A stretch of DNA of 41,207 nucleotides from Pseudomonadota bacterium. Lineage in GTDB: Bacteria; Pseudomonadota; Alphaproteobacteria; Acetobacterales; Acetobacteraceae. The position numbers were made by a program, and so were the translations under genes. Below the pieces are notes generated by a model, which had not been told where the DNA came from, did not search any database, and was given only the letters and a program-made list of their open reading frames with translations. The stretch spans positions 1-41,207 of the forward strand of contig JAKBBY010000006.1 in NCBI GenBank assembly GCA_021808315.1, given 5' to 3'. Of this stretch, positions 1-9,108 are shown in pieces; positions within the stretch are counted from its first letter, which is position 1, and each line of letters opens with the position of its first letter.

Positions 1-155
1 AAGGGATCTCCACGCGCATGTTAATTTATGCCGGTTCGCTGATCCAACGAGGCGTTGATCCGCTTGCCGCCTGCCGCGTGGCGTTGGTTCGCCCGATCAC
101 CGATGATCCGGATATGCGCAACGCGCTCGATTCTGCCGTCACCACCTATCTCTGA
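1..155 (+). CDS. cbbQ: CbbQ, C-terminal fragment (Rubisco activase AAA+ subunit)
   Basis: Reading the frame that begins at base 3 gives about 50 residues ending at a TGA at 153-155. They start GISTRMLIYAGSLI and contain a PITDDPDM segment. This matches the C-terminal end of the CbbQ/NorQ-type MoxR AAA+ ATPases, where a conserved GVSTR-like sequence is followed by a helix and a 'DDPD' element. CbbQ forms hexamers that act with CbbO to strip inhibitory sugar phosphates from Rubisco. The gene starts outside the window, so the Walker motifs cannot be seen. The next gene, cbbO, follows after 21 bases, which is the usual cbbQ-cbbO pairing and the main reason for preferring CbbQ over NorQ. Confidence 0.75.
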   Translation, partial: GISTRMLIYAGSLIQRGVDPLAACRVALVRPITDDPDMRNALDSAVTTYL

Positions 156-176
156 ACCCGGACGGACCCTCGCGGC

Positions 177-2534
177 ATGGTCATCGCGCTCGACGATTAT
201 CAGGAGATCATCGCCGATTTGCCAGAGGCGGCGGCGCACGCCCTGCGGTCCGGTTGGGCTGAAGCGGCGCGGGTGTTTTCTGCGCGCGGGCTGGAGCGCT
301 ATTTGCACGGTGCCATCGCGCTGCACCAACTGGGTCGTGGCGAGGCGCTGGTAGTGGCCTATCTGGGCGCTATGCCGTCGATTGTCCGCAGCCTGGGTGA
401 GGATTTGCTGGGCGACATGACCAGCTTTCTGCTCAGCATGGCATCGAAAACGTCAGGGCAAGTTCTCGCGCTGATTTGCGAGACCGCACCGCTTGCTGCG
501 GACCGGCTGGCGGATGCCGAGCTGTTTCGCGGCTATCTGGCGGTGCTCGGCGTGGTGCTGGCGCAGGCACCGCGCGGGTTGCGGCCCATGCTGGAAAATC
601 TCGACCGTCTGTTCGGCCAACTCACCTTGGGCGGGCTGCGCCGCTGGGTGAATTGGGGCGCGCAAGCCTACAAAGCCGATTTCGAGGGTCAACTGCGTTA
701 TTTTGGACTAAAAAGCCCCGACGCGCTGGCCGTGTTGCAACAGGAACGCAAAGGGACTTTGTTTGTTGATATTCAGCGGCGGCTGAATATTTATCTGCGC
801 GCGATGTGGGGGCGCGATTTTTTTCTGCGCCCGACCGCCGGCGATTACGAGAACCGCGAGGGGCTGCGCGCCTATATTGAGCGCTATGTGATCCATATCG
901 CCGATGCTTATGACGATCAGCCAATCTTTGAGGCCTCCGGCGCTTTGATCGCCACGGTTCCGGCGTTGGAGGTTTATCGCGCGGTTGCCAATCATTGTGC
1001 CGCACATCTCGTATTCACCACCACGCCCCTCTCGCGCCAGGAGCTGGCGCCGGTGCATGTCGCGGTGATCGAAATCATCGAGGATGCGAGGGTCGAGGAA
1101 CTGGCGATCCGGCAGTTTCCGAACATGCGTGCAGCCTGGCTCGCGCTGCACCCGCGCCCGAATGTCAGCGCCGCACCGGTGCGCATGGGCACGTTGTTCG
1201 CCCGCCTTGCCTACGCCCTGCTCGATCCTGACTGGCATGATCCGCATCCTTGGGTGCAACAGGGTGTGGCCGCGTTCCGCGCCGCTGCGTCGCTGGAGGA
1301 TAATCAGGTGAGCTGGAATATCGGCGTCTCGCTGGTGCATGGCCTGCTCTCGGTGCCGGTGCCTGAATATGACCCGCGCCGTGACGGCCAAAGCGTGATC
1401 TATCGCGATGATAACAGCTTTGTTTGGCAGGGCGAAGCTTATGATACGGACGAGGCGTTGGCGGCAACATGGGATACGGTGCAGGTCCGCAAGAAATCAT
1501 CGCTGATGGAGATGATTAACAATCTCGATGTCGAGTTTGCGGGCGATGATGCTCAGGAAATCTGGACATTGCCCACCGAATATATGCTGGATCAGGAAGG
1601 CGTCAGTATCAATCAGCTTGAAGGCAAGCCACCGGTCGCCGACCCGGTTTATTATCCCGAATGGGATTATCAAATCCAGCTCGAACGCCCGACCTGGGCT
1701 GCGGTGTTGGAGCGCACCCCGCCGACCGGCGATCTTGCGGTGATTGATCGGATCATTGAGGATAACAAACCGGTGCTGGCGCGGCTGCGCTTTCTGATCG
1801 AGGCGATGGCGCCGCAGGGCATGCAGCGCATTCGCCATATTGAGGATGGCGATGAGCTGGACATCAACGCCGCGATTCGCGCGATGATTGATATTCGCAC
1901 CGGTCACCAGCCCGATCCGCGGGTGATGATCAAATCCAAGCGCCATGTTCGCGACCTCGCGGTGACGGTGCTGCTCGATATGTCAGAATCGAGCAACGAC
2001 AAAGTGCGCGGGCAGGATTATAGCGTGCTCGATCTAACCCGCACCGCGACCGTGATGCTGGCTGGCGCGCTTGATCGGATCGGCGATGCGTTCGCGCTGC
2101 ACGGATTTTGTTCCGATGGTCGGCACGATGTGCGTTACTACCGGTTCAAAGATTTCGACCAACCCTATGATGATTTGGTCAAGGCCCGGCTTGCTGGCAT
2201 GACGGGGGCTTATTCGACCCGCATGGGGGCGGCACTGCGCCATGCGGGTCATTTGCTTGGCCAGCAGCGCCACACCAAGAAAATCATCTTTATGATTACC
2301 GATGGTGAGCCGGCCGATAATGATATGCGCGATCCGCAATATCTGCGGCATGACACGAAGCACGCGGTCGAGGCCTTGCGCCGCCAGGGCATCACCACCT
2401 ACGCGATCTCGCTCGATCCGCACGCCGATCACTATGTCTCACGGATTTTCGGCGCGAAATACTACACCGTGGTCGATCATATCGAGCGGCTGCCCGAACG
2501 GCTCCCCGCGCTCTATATGGGGTTGACGCAATAA
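177..2534 (+). CDS. cbbO: CbbO, VWA-domain partner of Rubisco activase
   Basis: This 785-residue protein has the CbbO/NorD layout: a long N-terminal helical region and a C-terminal von Willebrand factor A domain from roughly residue 590 to the end. The metal-ion-dependent adhesion site is visible as D601-M-S603-E-S605 (DxSxS) inside [11 protein letters not shown], with a downstream MITDGEPAD strand typical of VWA domains. In the known CbbQ/CbbO system, CbbO is the adaptor that binds Rubisco and recruits the CbbQ hexamer. Its stop codon (TAA) overlaps the ATG of the next gene. NorD, of nitric oxide reductase clusters, has the same layout, but the Calvin-cycle and shell-protein context favours CbbO. 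The ATG at 177 has only a weak ribosome binding site. Confidence 0.85.
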   Translation: MVIALDDYQEIIADLPEAAAHALRSGWAEAARVFSARGLERYLHGAIALHQLGRGEALVVAYLGAMPSIVRSLGEDLLGDMTSFLLSMASKTSGQVLALICETAPLAADRLADAELFRGYLAVLGVVLAQAPRGLRPMLENLDRLFGQLTLGGLRRWVNWGAQAYKADFEGQLRYFGLKSPDALAVLQQERKGTLFVDIQRRLNIYLRAMWGRDFFLRPTAGDYENREGLRAYIERYVIHIADAYDDQPIFEASGALIATVPALEVYRAVANHCAAHLVFTTTPLSRQELAPVHVAVIEIIEDARVEELAIRQFPNMRAAWLALHPRPNVSAAPVRMGTLFARLAYALLDPDWHDPHPWVQQGVAAFRAAASLEDNQVSWNIGVSLVHGLLSVPVPEYDPRRDGQSVIYRDDNSFVWQGEAYDTDEALAATWDTVQVRKKSSLMEMINNLDVEFAGDDAQEIWTLPTEYMLDQEGVSINQLEGKPPVADPVYYPEWDYQIQLERPTWAAVLERTPPTGDLAVIDRIIEDNKPVLARLRFLIEAMAPQGMQRIRHIEDGDELDINAAIRAMIDIRTGHQPDPRVMIKSKRHVRDLAVTVLLDMSESSNDKVRGQDYSVLDLTRTATVMLAGALDRIGDAFALHGFCSDGRHDVRYYRFKDFDQPYDDLVKARLAGMTGAYSTRMGAALRHAGHLLGQQRHTKKIIFMITDGEPADNDMRDPQYLRHDTKHAVEALRRQGITTYAISLDPHADHYVSRIFGAKYYTVVDHIERLPERLPALYMGLTQ

Positions 2535-3187
2535 TGTCCGGCACCAGCAACGCGGAGATCACGCTGCGGGCCTTCGTCTTTATCGACGCGCTGCAAGCCC
2601 AACTCGCCTCGTATCTCGCGACGTCCTCGCAAGGGTTCCTGCCGGTTCCCGGCGATGCGTGCTTGTGGATTGAAGTTGCGCCCGGTATGGCGGTGCACCG
2701 ATTATCGGACATCGCGCTGAAGGCGACCAATGTGCATATGGGCGAACAAGTGGTTGAGCGCGCCTTTGGGTCGATGGAAATTCACTACCGCAATCAGAGC
2801 GAAGTGCTCGAAGCCGGGCGCGTGGTGCTGCGTGAATTGCGCACCACCGAAGACGCGCGCATGCCCTGCCGGATTGCCTGGAAAGAGGTGATTTGTGCGA
2901 TTACGCCAGACCACGCCACGCTGATTAACCGCCAGCTGCGCAAAGGTTCGATGCTTCTGCCGGGCAAATCGATGTTTATTTTGGAGACCGAGCCGGCGGG
3001 CTATATTGTCTATGCTGCCAATGAGGCGGAAAAAGCGGCGAACATCACGCTCGTTGATGTTCGTCCGTTTGGCACGTTCGGGCGCCTGACCATGATGGGC
3101 AACGAGGCCGAAGCCTATGCGGCGATGAAGGCGGCTGAGAGCGCTGTCGCGGCGATCAACAAAGCTGCTGGCCGTGCTGTTCGATGA
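2534..3187 (+). CDS. csoS1D: CsoS1D-type tandem BMC-domain carboxysome shell protein
   Basis: The 217-residue protein carries two bacterial microcompartment (BMC) folds in tandem. The first spans about residues 10-105 and includes [16 protein letters not shown] and [20 protein letters not shown]. The second spans about residues 115-215 and includes [20 protein letters not shown] and [14 protein letters not shown]. This is the pattern of CsoS1D, the trimeric alpha-carboxysome shell protein with a large gated pore. E75-R76 in QVVERAFG align by eye with the Glu-Arg gate pair of CsoS1D (E120/R121 in the Prochlorococcus protein). The length is near that of short CsoS1D members. TAATG overlap with cbbO and ATGA overlap with the protease gene show tight coupling. 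It implies alpha-carboxysome genes upstream of the window, which I cannot see. Confidence 0.85.
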   Translation: MSGTSNAEITLRAFVFIDALQAQLASYLATSSQGFLPVPGDACLWIEVAPGMAVHRLSDIALKATNVHMGEQVVERAFGSMEIHYRNQSEVLEAGRVVLRELRTTEDARMPCRIAWKEVICAITPDHATLINRQLRKGSMLLPGKSMFILETEPAGYIVYAANEAEKAANITLVDVRPFGTFGRLTMMGNEAEAYAAMKAAESAVAAINKAAGRAVR

Positions 3188-4014
3188 TGGAGATCGATTC
3201 GCAGATTAAGCGGTTACTGTTCAACACAGTGCGGGTTGATATTGTGCTGGACGACGGCACGAACGGAACGGGCACCGCTTTCATCGTTGATCACCGTCAC
3301 CGAACCGGCATGCGGCGATTCATTGTTACCAATCGCCATCTGGTCGAGACTGTGCGCCGAGGCGGTTTGGTCTTCACCCAGAAGCGGGGCGGCAAGCCGA
3401 TGATCGGCCAGCGATTCCAACTCGATATCGAGGATTTTGCCGCGGCCTGGTTCGTGCATCCTGACCCGGCGGTTGATCTCGCGATTGTGCCGCTCGCACC
3501 GTTGGAAACCGCCGCGCATGCGCAGGGAACCGAGCTTTATTATCACGGCATTGACTCGCGTCTCACCTTGGGGGCGCCAAGCTTCGATCAGTTCGATGCG
3601 CTCGAAGACGTGCTGTTCATCGGCTACCCGAGCGGGATCTGGGATCATGTGAACCTGATGCCGATCCTGCGCCGAGGCACGACGGCGACGCCGCTTGCCC
3701 TCAATTTCGAGGGGCGCGACGAATTTTTGATCGATGCCGCCGTGTTTCCGGGGTCCAGCGGTAGTCCGGTTTTTGTGGTTGAACACCCCAAAAGTGCGGC
3801 ATTGCGGCCAGCGAAGCCGAGTTACCGGTTTGCCGGCGTTGTTGCCGCCGTGTTCTTCCGCGAGGAAACCAACGAGATTGTTCCGGTGCCGGTTCCCGCT
3901 TCCGCGACTGTGGCGACGTTCACCGGCGCGGAGATGGTCGATCTCGGCCTTGTTATCAAGGCGAAGGCGGTGCTGGCCATTCTTGATGCGTATTGCGCGC
4001 GTTTTGTCGAATGA
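3184..4014 (+). CDS. Trypsin-like (S1/HtrA-fold) serine protease coupled to csoS1D
   Basis: The 276-residue protein has a recognisable chymotrypsin-fold catalytic triad: H52 in [10 protein letters not shown]98 in AVDLAIVPL and S192 in FPGSSGSPV, the position of the classic [15 protein letters not shown] strand at residues 28-35 matches the start of trypsin-like peptidase domains. There is no signal peptide, no membrane segment and no room for a PDZ domain, so it should be a soluble cytoplasmic enzyme, unlike periplasmic DegP. The ATG lies inside the csoS1D stop (ATGATG), giving translational coupling. The position suggests a role in carboxysome or Rubisco quality control or in processing a shell or scaffold protein, but the substrate is unknown. 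Activity is inferred only from the conserved triad. I do not recall this as a standard carboxysome gene. Confidence 0.75.
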   Translation: MMEIDSQIKRLLFNTVRVDIVLDDGTNGTGTAFIVDHRHRTGMRRFIVTNRHLVETVRRGGLVFTQKRGGKPMIGQRFQLDIEDFAAAWFVHPDPAVDLAIVPLAPLETAAHAQGTELYYHGIDSRLTLGAPSFDQFDALEDVLFIGYPSGIWDHVNLMPILRRGTTATPLALNFEGRDEFLIDAAVFPGSSGSPVFVVEHPKSAALRPAKPSYRFAGVVAAVFFREETNEIVPVPVPASATVATFTGAEMVDLGLVIKAKAVLAILDAYCARFVE

Positions 4015-4686
4015 CACCTAAGCTGATGAACTGGATTGGCCGACCAGATCGCTATCGGGGCCAAGGTCGCACTTTCTGCGCCGCCAATAACGCGTTGGTT
4101 ATCAGTCCGCTGTAATGGCGCGATCACGCTGTCAAACAATCATCGTGAAGACGTTCAATCCGGGTCCACTAATTTGCTTTGGCGGCACCGCGCGGGCGAT
4201 CATGGACGCTGATCCTGCCCCCGGTTTCCTCAACCGACTCTCGTGGACTGGTGGTGATGCTGAACTGCCGATCAGATGGCAATAACGAATAGATCTGAAG
4301 CTGATTTCGGCGCGTGTAGATACAATCGAGACGAGACGAAAACGGCCATTTTCTGGCGGAACAATGCCGGATAACTCTAATATTACTCTTTGTTTTTTCA
4401 ATATAAATTTTTATTATTCGGATTTATTCAGACAAACAGCTTCGGCGAATCAATCCGTTTTGCTATTCGGCTAGTCTCAATTCCATCAGGCGCATCAAAC
4501 AGGGATTTTATTGGCCGATAATACAGGGAGGCTGACCCAACCCGCCGGGCAACCTCATGCATTATACATCATGTAAAAGATTTTTCTTTACTTATATTAT
4601 CAATATCTGTCACAACGGTGTCAGACGAGATTTTGCGTCGTCTGAACGACGGCACGAGCCAGAAGGTGGTGCACGTAAAGGAGGAA
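4015..4686. promoter_or_regulatory. Intergenic region upstream of cbbF with AT-rich segments
   Basis: About 600 bp separate the protease gene from cbbF. No convincing gene is present: the longest open frame, on the minus strand at 4132-4401, has a TTG start, no ribosome binding site and no recognisable motif. Two AT-rich segments stand out, about 4380-4435 and 4558-4615. The second includes the palindrome TACATCATGTA (4565-4575). These fit a promoter and operator region for the cbbFPA genes. Calvin-cycle operons are commonly controlled by the LysR-type regulator CbbR, which is not encoded in the window, and I could not pick a convincing -35/-10 pair. Confidence 0.35.
4036..4064 (+). terminator. 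Hairpin after the carboxysome-linked gene block (possible terminator)
   Basis: Just after the protease stop codon there is a perfect six-base inverted repeat, TTGGCC at 4036-4041 and GGCCAA at 4059-4064. A further GA/TC pairing is possible inside if two G residues bulge. The downstream sequence has only a short CTTTC tract, so it is a weak intrinsic terminator at best. It may partly separate the cbbQ-cbbO-csoS1D-protease block from cbbF. Confidence 0.25.
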
Positions 4687-5757
4687 ATGTTGCCCGGCCA
4701 TCAGAGACTCGATTTTTATCTTGAGACGATTATCGCCCGGTCGCCACATCTGCGCGACGCCGGTGCGGCGGTGCAAGCGATTGCCGAGGCGGGTAAACGC
4801 ATTGCCAAACTATTGGCCTGTGGGCCACTTGCTGGGAATCTGGCGGCTATTGTTGGCGATTCGATTGATGGTGATGGTCAAAAAGCATTGGATGTGCTGA
4901 CGCATGATATTGTGCTCGACGCGCTTCGTGCAGCACCGGTCGCGGTATTCGCCTCTGAGGAAGCGGATCAGCCCGAAATTCTGAATCCGGCTGCGCATTT
5001 GGCGGTTGCGGTTGATCCGCTGGATGGTTCATCGAACGTCGATACGCTTGCGCCCGTTGGCACGATATTCTCAATTTTGCCGATCACTGATTTTGATACG
5101 GCAGCGCCTGAATTGGTGTTTTATCAACCGGGCCGCAACCAACTGGCCGCGGGCTTTTTGATTTACGGCCCGCACACCGCTCTGGTGCTGACGATTGGTG
5201 CCGGCACCACCATCTTCACGCTTGATCCGGCAAGCGGGCAGTTTCTGGCAACGATCAATGATGTGACGGTTTCACCCAAAACCCGCGAATATGCCATTAA
5301 TGGTTCGAATATGCGCCATTGGGACCCGGAGATCCGCTCCTATATTGTAGATTTGAAAAAGGGCCATAGCGGGCCGCGCGGTGTTGATTTCAATATGCGC
5401 TGGTTGGCTTCAATGGTTGCGGAGGCTTATCGAATTTTGCAGCGTGGCGGTATTTATCTCTATCCGGTCGATCAACGACCGAACTACCGCGCGGGCCGAC
5501 TCCGGCTGATTTATGAGGCCAATCCGATTGCGATGATCATGGAGCAGGCGGGTGCTGCTGCGACCGATGGTCATTCTGCCATTCTTGATCTCTGTCCCAA
5601 AACGCTTCACCAACGCTGCGCGCTGGTGTTTGGCTCTGCCGATGAAGTGGCGCGGGTGCGCGAAGCTTATGCGGGTGGCGATCCCACGCCATCGCCGTTG
5701 TTCAAATCGAGGTCGTTATTTCGCCAAGCCGGATCAGATCATGAGTTGCTCACGTGA
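4687..5757 (+). CDS. cbbF: Fructose-1,6-bisphosphatase class I
   Basis: It hydrolyses fructose 1,6-bisphosphate to fructose 6-phosphate in the regenerative phase of the Calvin cycle; some bacterial forms also act on sedoheptulose 1,7-bisphosphate. The metal-binding signature of class I FBPases is clear in AVDPLDGSSNVD, preceded by FASEEAD. The C-terminal half has the expected GGIYLYPVDQRPN and RLIYEANPIAMIMEQAG blocks. The start is uncertain. A GTG at 4618 would give 379 residues but has no ribosome binding site. The ATG at 4687 (356 residues) gives the usual family length, and a near-perfect AAAGGAGG lies just before it, only two bases from the ATG; a TTG at 4690 would have better spacing. 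I chose 4687. The stop overlaps the cbbP GTG. Confidence 0.92.
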   Translation: MLPGHQRLDFYLETIIARSPHLRDAGAAVQAIAEAGKRIAKLLACGPLAGNLAAIVGDSIDGDGQKALDVLTHDIVLDALRAAPVAVFASEEADQPEILNPAAHLAVAVDPLDGSSNVDTLAPVGTIFSILPITDFDTAAPELVFYQPGRNQLAAGFLIYGPHTALVLTIGAGTTIFTLDPASGQFLATINDVTVSPKTREYAINGSNMRHWDPEIRSYIVDLKKGHSGPRGVDFNMRWLASMVAEAYRILQRGGIYLYPVDQRPNYRAGRLRLIYEANPIAMIMEQAGAAATDGHSAILDLCPKTLHQRCALVFGSADEVARVREAYAGGDPTPSPLFKSRSLFRQAGSDHELLT

Positions 5758-6629
5758 GCCGCAAGCATCCGATTATTTCAGTCACCGGCTCGTCTGGCGC
5801 GGGTACCACGTCGGTTCGGCGGGTGTTTGAGCAGATTTTTCGCCGGGAAAAAATCACCGCAGCCTATCTGGAGGGTGATGCTTTTCACCGCTATGACCGC
5901 ATGGAGATGAAACAGAAAATGGCTGAGGCCGAAGCGGCGGGCAATCGTCATTTCAGCCATTTCAGCCCGGAGACCAACATTCTCGCCGAGTTGCAAGAGA
6001 TTTTCAGAACCTATGCAGAAACCGGCGCCGGTCGATGCCGTCATTATATCCATGACGAACGTGAGGCTGAGGAATATGGGGGAGAGCCTGGCACCTTCAC
6101 CGATTGGGAGCAGTTGCCGAGCAATACTGATATTCTGCTCTATGAAGGTCTGCATGGCGCCCTGAAGCACGGCGATATCGATACGGGCAAGCATGCGGAT
6201 ATCAAAATTGGTGTCGTGCCCGTAATCAATCTTGAATGGATTCAGAAAATCCACCGTGATCGCGCGGCGCGCCGTTATTCAACCGAGGCGGTCACGGACA
6301 CGATTCTGCGCCGGATGCCTGACTATGTGCATTACATCTGCCCGCAATTTACCGAAACCGATATCAATTTTCAGCGTGTGCCGCTTGTTGACACGTCCAA
6401 CCCGTTTGTTGCGCGTTGGATTCCAACGGCGGATGAATCGATGGTGATTATTCGGTTTCGTGATCCGCATGGCATCGATTTTCCGTATTTGTTATCGATG
6501 CTGCATGGGAGTGCCATGTCCCGCGCCAATTCAATCGCCGTTCCCGGCAACAAGTTCGATTTGGCGATGCAATTAATTCTCACCCCGGTGATCATGCAAC
6601 TGATTGACCGGAAACGGCGGGCCCAGTGA
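5754..6629 (+). CDS. cbbP: Phosphoribulokinase, bacterial class I
   Basis: Phosphoribulokinase uses ATP to make ribulose 1,5-bisphosphate, the Rubisco substrate, so it marks a functional Calvin cycle. The 291-residue length fits the proteobacterial octameric class I enzymes. The P-loop is [11 protein letters not shown] at residues 10-20. The usual Walker Lys is replaced by Thr, as is normal in this class. Further family blocks are [33 protein letters not shown] and [12 protein letters not shown]. It starts at a GTG that overlaps the cbbF stop (GTGA), indicating coupled translation. It is followed after 64 bases by cbbA. Confidence 0.95.
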   Translation: MSRKHPIISVTGSSGAGTTSVRRVFEQIFRREKITAAYLEGDAFHRYDRMEMKQKMAEAEAAGNRHFSHFSPETNILAELQEIFRTYAETGAGRCRHYIHDEREAEEYGGEPGTFTDWEQLPSNTDILLYEGLHGALKHGDIDTGKHADIKIGVVPVINLEWIQKIHRDRAARRYSTEAVTDTILRRMPDYVHYICPQFTETDINFQRVPLVDTSNPFVARWIPTADESMVIIRFRDPHGIDFPYLLSMLHGSAMSRANSIAVPGNKFDLAMQLILTPVIMQLIDRKRRAQ

Positions 6630-6693
6630 TGATCGCCCGCTCAGAAATTCACCGCGCCAGTCTGGCGCTCATGATATCGAAAGGTGCTGTCTC

Positions 6694-7773
6694 GTGGCTA
6701 AAATAACGTTACGACAATTGCTCGATCATGCGGCTGAGCGCGGCTATGGCGTTCCGGCGTTCAACATTAATAGCATGGAGCAGGTTCAAGCGATCATGCA
6801 AGCGGCGGCGCATACCGATTCGCCCGTGATTTTGCAGGCGTCACGTGGTGCCCGTTCCTACGCCGGCGATATCATGCTGGCAAAAATGATTGAAGCGGCT
6901 GAAGCTATGTTCCCAACAATTCCCATCTGTTTGCATCAAGATCATGGTAATGACGAAGGCACCTGTCTATCTGCAATCCAGCATGGTTATACCAGTGTGA
7001 TGATGGATGGGTCACTCAAGGCTGATGCAAAAACCCCCGCTGACTACGCCTATAATGTTGATATCACCGCCCGTGTAACGGACATGGCTCATCGGGTTGG
7101 CGTATCGGTTGAGGGCGAGCTTGGGGTGTTGGGTAGTCTTGAGACGGGCACGGGCGAGGCGGAAGATGGTCATGGCGCTGAAGGGGCTTTGTCGCATGAT
7201 CAACTTCTGACCGATCCCGATCAGGCCGTTGATTTCGTGAAATCAACCAAGGTCGATGCGCTTGCGGTAGCGATGGGGACATCCCACGGCGCCTACAAAT
7301 TCTCGCGCAAGCCTGATGGTGCGATTCTTGCGATGAATGTGATCCGGGCGATCAATGAACGCATGCCGTCGCTACATATGGTGATGCATGGTTCGTCCTC
7401 GGTGCCCCAGGATTTGCAAGAGGAATTTAATCGGTACGGTGGCGAGATGCCGCAAACGTGGGGTGTGCCGATTGAGGAGATCTTGGTTGGTATTAAATAT
7501 GGTGTGCGTAAGGTCAATATTGATACTGATTGCCGCCTCGCGATGGCAGCGGCGATTCGTAAGGTTGCCGCCGAGAAGAAATCCGAGTTTGATCCGCGTA
7601 ATTTCATGAAACCGGCGATCACGGCGTTGCGTGTGTTATGCCAGCATCGCTTCGAGGCGTTCGGGTCAGCGGGGCAAGCGTCGAAAATAAAATGTGAGTC
7701 GCTTTCGGCCATGAGCCACCGATACGCATCAGGGTCTCTGGACCCGGTGTTTTCAACTCGTCAAGCGGCTTGA
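6694..7773 (+). CDS. cbbA: Fructose-bisphosphate aldolase class II
   Basis: This zinc-dependent aldolase joins dihydroxyacetone phosphate with glyceraldehyde 3-phosphate (and commonly erythrose 4-phosphate) in the Calvin cycle. From the GTG at 6694 the protein has 359 residues, the usual size for the CbbA-type subgroup. Zinc and catalytic residues are seen in CLHQDHG (H81, D83, H84), and the SVEGELG and VMHGSSSVP blocks are typical. The C-terminal part ([25 protein letters not shown]) is that of the CbbA type. The frame stays open upstream to 6604, inside cbbP, but GAAAGG lies nine bases before the GTG and the protein then begins with the expected [13 protein letters not shown]. Confidence 0.95.
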   Translation: MAKITLRQLLDHAAERGYGVPAFNINSMEQVQAIMQAAAHTDSPVILQASRGARSYAGDIMLAKMIEAAEAMFPTIPICLHQDHGNDEGTCLSAIQHGYTSVMMDGSLKADAKTPADYAYNVDITARVTDMAHRVGVSVEGELGVLGSLETGTGEAEDGHGAEGALSHDQLLTDPDQAVDFVKSTKVDALAVAMGTSHGAYKFSRKPDGAILAMNVIRAINERMPSLHMVMHGSSSVPQDLQEEFNRYGGEMPQTWGVPIEEILVGIKYGVRKVNIDTDCRLAMAAAIRKVAAEKKSEFDPRNFMKPAITALRVLCQHRFEAFGSAGQASKIKCESLSAMSHRYASGSLDPVFSTRQAA

Positions 7774-8035
7774 CGGAGGAGTTAGCCTATGGAGTCCGCT
7801 ACGCACTTCTCGAAGAACGCATCAGTCTCTGGTTGTGCTGCTGACCTCTCCGCGCCTTTGATGGTCTTCGCTGTCAGGTGCGCTGCCAAGTTCGGCGTGA
7901 TGGCGCGAACCACCTGTTGCCGCTCGACTAACCGATGAGCCTGGACATGATGATGTTTCTTGATGATTTAGCTCTGATTGAAAAATGCGTATTCGAGTGT
8001 GTCGCCGTTATAAGGGCAAGCGGTGAGGGGCTCCG
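7774..8035. other. Spacer between cbbA and rpe, no recognised gene
   Basis: The 262 bases between cbbA and rpe hold no gene I recognise. A 49-codon frame from the ATG at 7792 and the small frame at 7935-8039 are the only notable open frames on the + strand; neither resembles a known family. In an otherwise tightly packed array this gap could be the remnant of a deleted gene (a phosphoglycolate phosphatase, cbbZ, is often found here) or hold an internal promoter for rpe-nuo. Nothing in it proves either. Confidence 0.3.
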
Positions 8036-8039
8036 ATGA
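7935..8039 (+). CDS. Possible small ORF (34 aa) overlapping the rpe start
   Basis: An ATG at 7935 opens a 34-codon frame ([18 protein letters not shown]...) whose TGA overlaps the rpe ATG as ATGA. This is the same arrangement as most gene pairs in the operon downstream. It could be a short leader peptide coupling translation into rpe, or the last remains of a deleted gene. There is no clear ribosome binding site before it, and I recognise no homologue. It is listed because of the overlap geometry, with low confidence. Confidence 0.2.
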   Translation: MSLDMMMFLDDLALIEKCVFECVAVIRASGEGLR

Positions 8040-8704
8040 ATAATCGACCGCTGCTAATCGCGCCGTCAATTTTGGCTGCCGATTTTTCAAAACTCGGCGA
8101 TGAGACGCGCGCGGTCCGCGCCGCGGGAGCTGATTGGATCCACATTGACGTCATGGATGGTCATTTCGTGCCGAATATCAGCTTCGGTGCTGTCGTCATG
8201 AAATCTATCCGAAAGCAATGCGAAGCTGTGTTCGATGTGCATCTGATGATCTCACCGGTTGACGTGTATCTCGAAGATTTTGCGGCAGCTGGCGCAAATA
8301 TTATTTCAGTTCACGCGGAAGCCACAACCCATCTTGATCGCTCGATCCAGGCAATCAAGCGCCTTGGTTGCAAAGCGGGCGTCGCTCTTTGTCCGGCAAC
8401 ATCCGAGCATGTGCTCAATTATGTGCTCGATGAAATCGATTTGGTTTTAGTGATGACAGTTAATCCGGGGTTTGGTGGTCAGCAATTTCTGCAGAGTCAA
8501 CTTCCGAAAATTAGCCGTATTCGCGATATGATCGGTGATCGACCTATTCACATCGAGGTTGATGGTGGTGTCACTGCGGCGAATGCTGGCGCCTGCCGTG
8601 CGGCGGGTGCTGACGTGCTGGTCGCTGGTTCCTCAGTATTTCGCGGAGATGCATCGACCTACGCAACCAATATCCGGGCGCTGAGAGACGCCGCGGCCTC
8701 ATGA
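8036..8704 (+). CDS. rpe: Ribulose-phosphate 3-epimerase
   Basis: The enzyme interconverts ribulose 5-phosphate and xylulose 5-phosphate in the Calvin cycle and pentose phosphate pathway. The 222-residue TIM-barrel sequence has all the family signatures: [15 protein letters not shown] near the N-terminus, [18 protein letters not shown] with metal and catalytic residues, VFDVHLMI, the [12 protein letters not shown] loop and the phosphate-binding VDGGVT and VAGSSVF segments. The ATG is preceded by a G-rich GGTGAGGGG ribosome binding site. Its stop overlaps the nuoA ATG (ATGA). This ties a carbon-fixation gene directly to the complex I operon. In a Calvin-cycle setting it can be called cbbE. Confidence 0.95.
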   Translation: MNNRPLLIAPSILAADFSKLGDETRAVRAAGADWIHIDVMDGHFVPNISFGAVVMKSIRKQCEAVFDVHLMISPVDVYLEDFAAAGANIISVHAEATTHLDRSIQAIKRLGCKAGVALCPATSEHVLNYVLDEIDLVLVMTVNPGFGGQQFLQSQLPKISRIRDMIGDRPIHIEVDGGVTAANAGACRAAGADVLVAGSSVFRGDASTYATNIRALRDAAAS

Positions 8705-9108
8705 TTCATCACGATCCACTGAATTATCTCACATTTGGCATGTATATCCTCGGCGTTACGGTTATGATGGCCGTAATGGTTGGCTTGTCGGCACTGCTCG
8801 GCACGCGCCGTCGGGGTGCTGCTGATCCTCATCCGTTCGAATCAGGAATTTTGCCAGTTCATGATATGAACATCCGATTCCCGAGCCAGTTTTATATATT
8901 TGCGATGTTATTCGTCATTTTCGATCTTGAATTGATTTTTGTTTTTGCTTGGGCCGTTGTCGCTCGTGATGTTGGCTGGCGGGGCTACGGCGCGATCATG
9001 TCATTTCTATTTTTGCTCGTGATAGCCCTGGCGTATCTTTGGCGGTCAGGCGCTCTGGTCTGGAGCACACCGATGGAGCGGGCTCGCTTGCGGCGGGGGA
9101 TCCAGTGA
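8701..9108 (+). CDS. nuoA: NADH-quinone oxidoreductase subunit A
   Basis: This is a small membrane subunit of complex I, 135 residues, with three hydrophobic segments at about residues 12-34, 65-85 and 96-115. The conserved loop [22 protein letters not shown] between the first two helices is the hallmark of NuoA; its acidic residue lies at the quinone-site interface with Nuo[11 protein letters not shown] is the usual second-helix motif. The ATG overlaps the rpe stop (ATGA), and its own stop overlaps the nuoB ATG (TGATG). It is the first gene of a contiguous nuo operon. Confidence 0.96.
   Translation: MIHHDPLNYLTFGMYILGVTVMMAVMVGLSALLGTRRRGAADPHPFESGILPVHDMNIRFPSQFYIFAMLFVIFDLELIFVFAWAVVARDVGWRGYGAIMSFLFLLVIALAYLWRSGALVWSTPMERARLRRGIQ

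Noticed and set aside
708-1391. Long antisense open frames within cbbO, nuoG, hps, put and hut genes
   Set aside because: They mirror codon periodicity of the real genes, lack ribosome binding sites and have compositionally biased, motif-free translations.
177-2534. NorD of a nitric oxide reductase cluster
   Set aside because: CbbO and NorD share the layout, but the next genes encode a carboxysome shell protein and Calvin-cycle enzymes, and no norB/norC is seen.
4132-4401. 89-codon minus-strand open frame in the cbbF upstream region
   Set aside because: It has a TTG start, no ribosome binding site, no recognisable motif, and lies in a region that looks regulatory.
5784-5815. Missing Walker A lysine in the CbbP P-loop as a sign of inactivity
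   Set aside because: The GSSGAGTT form with Thr in place of Lys is normal for class I phosphoribulokinases.
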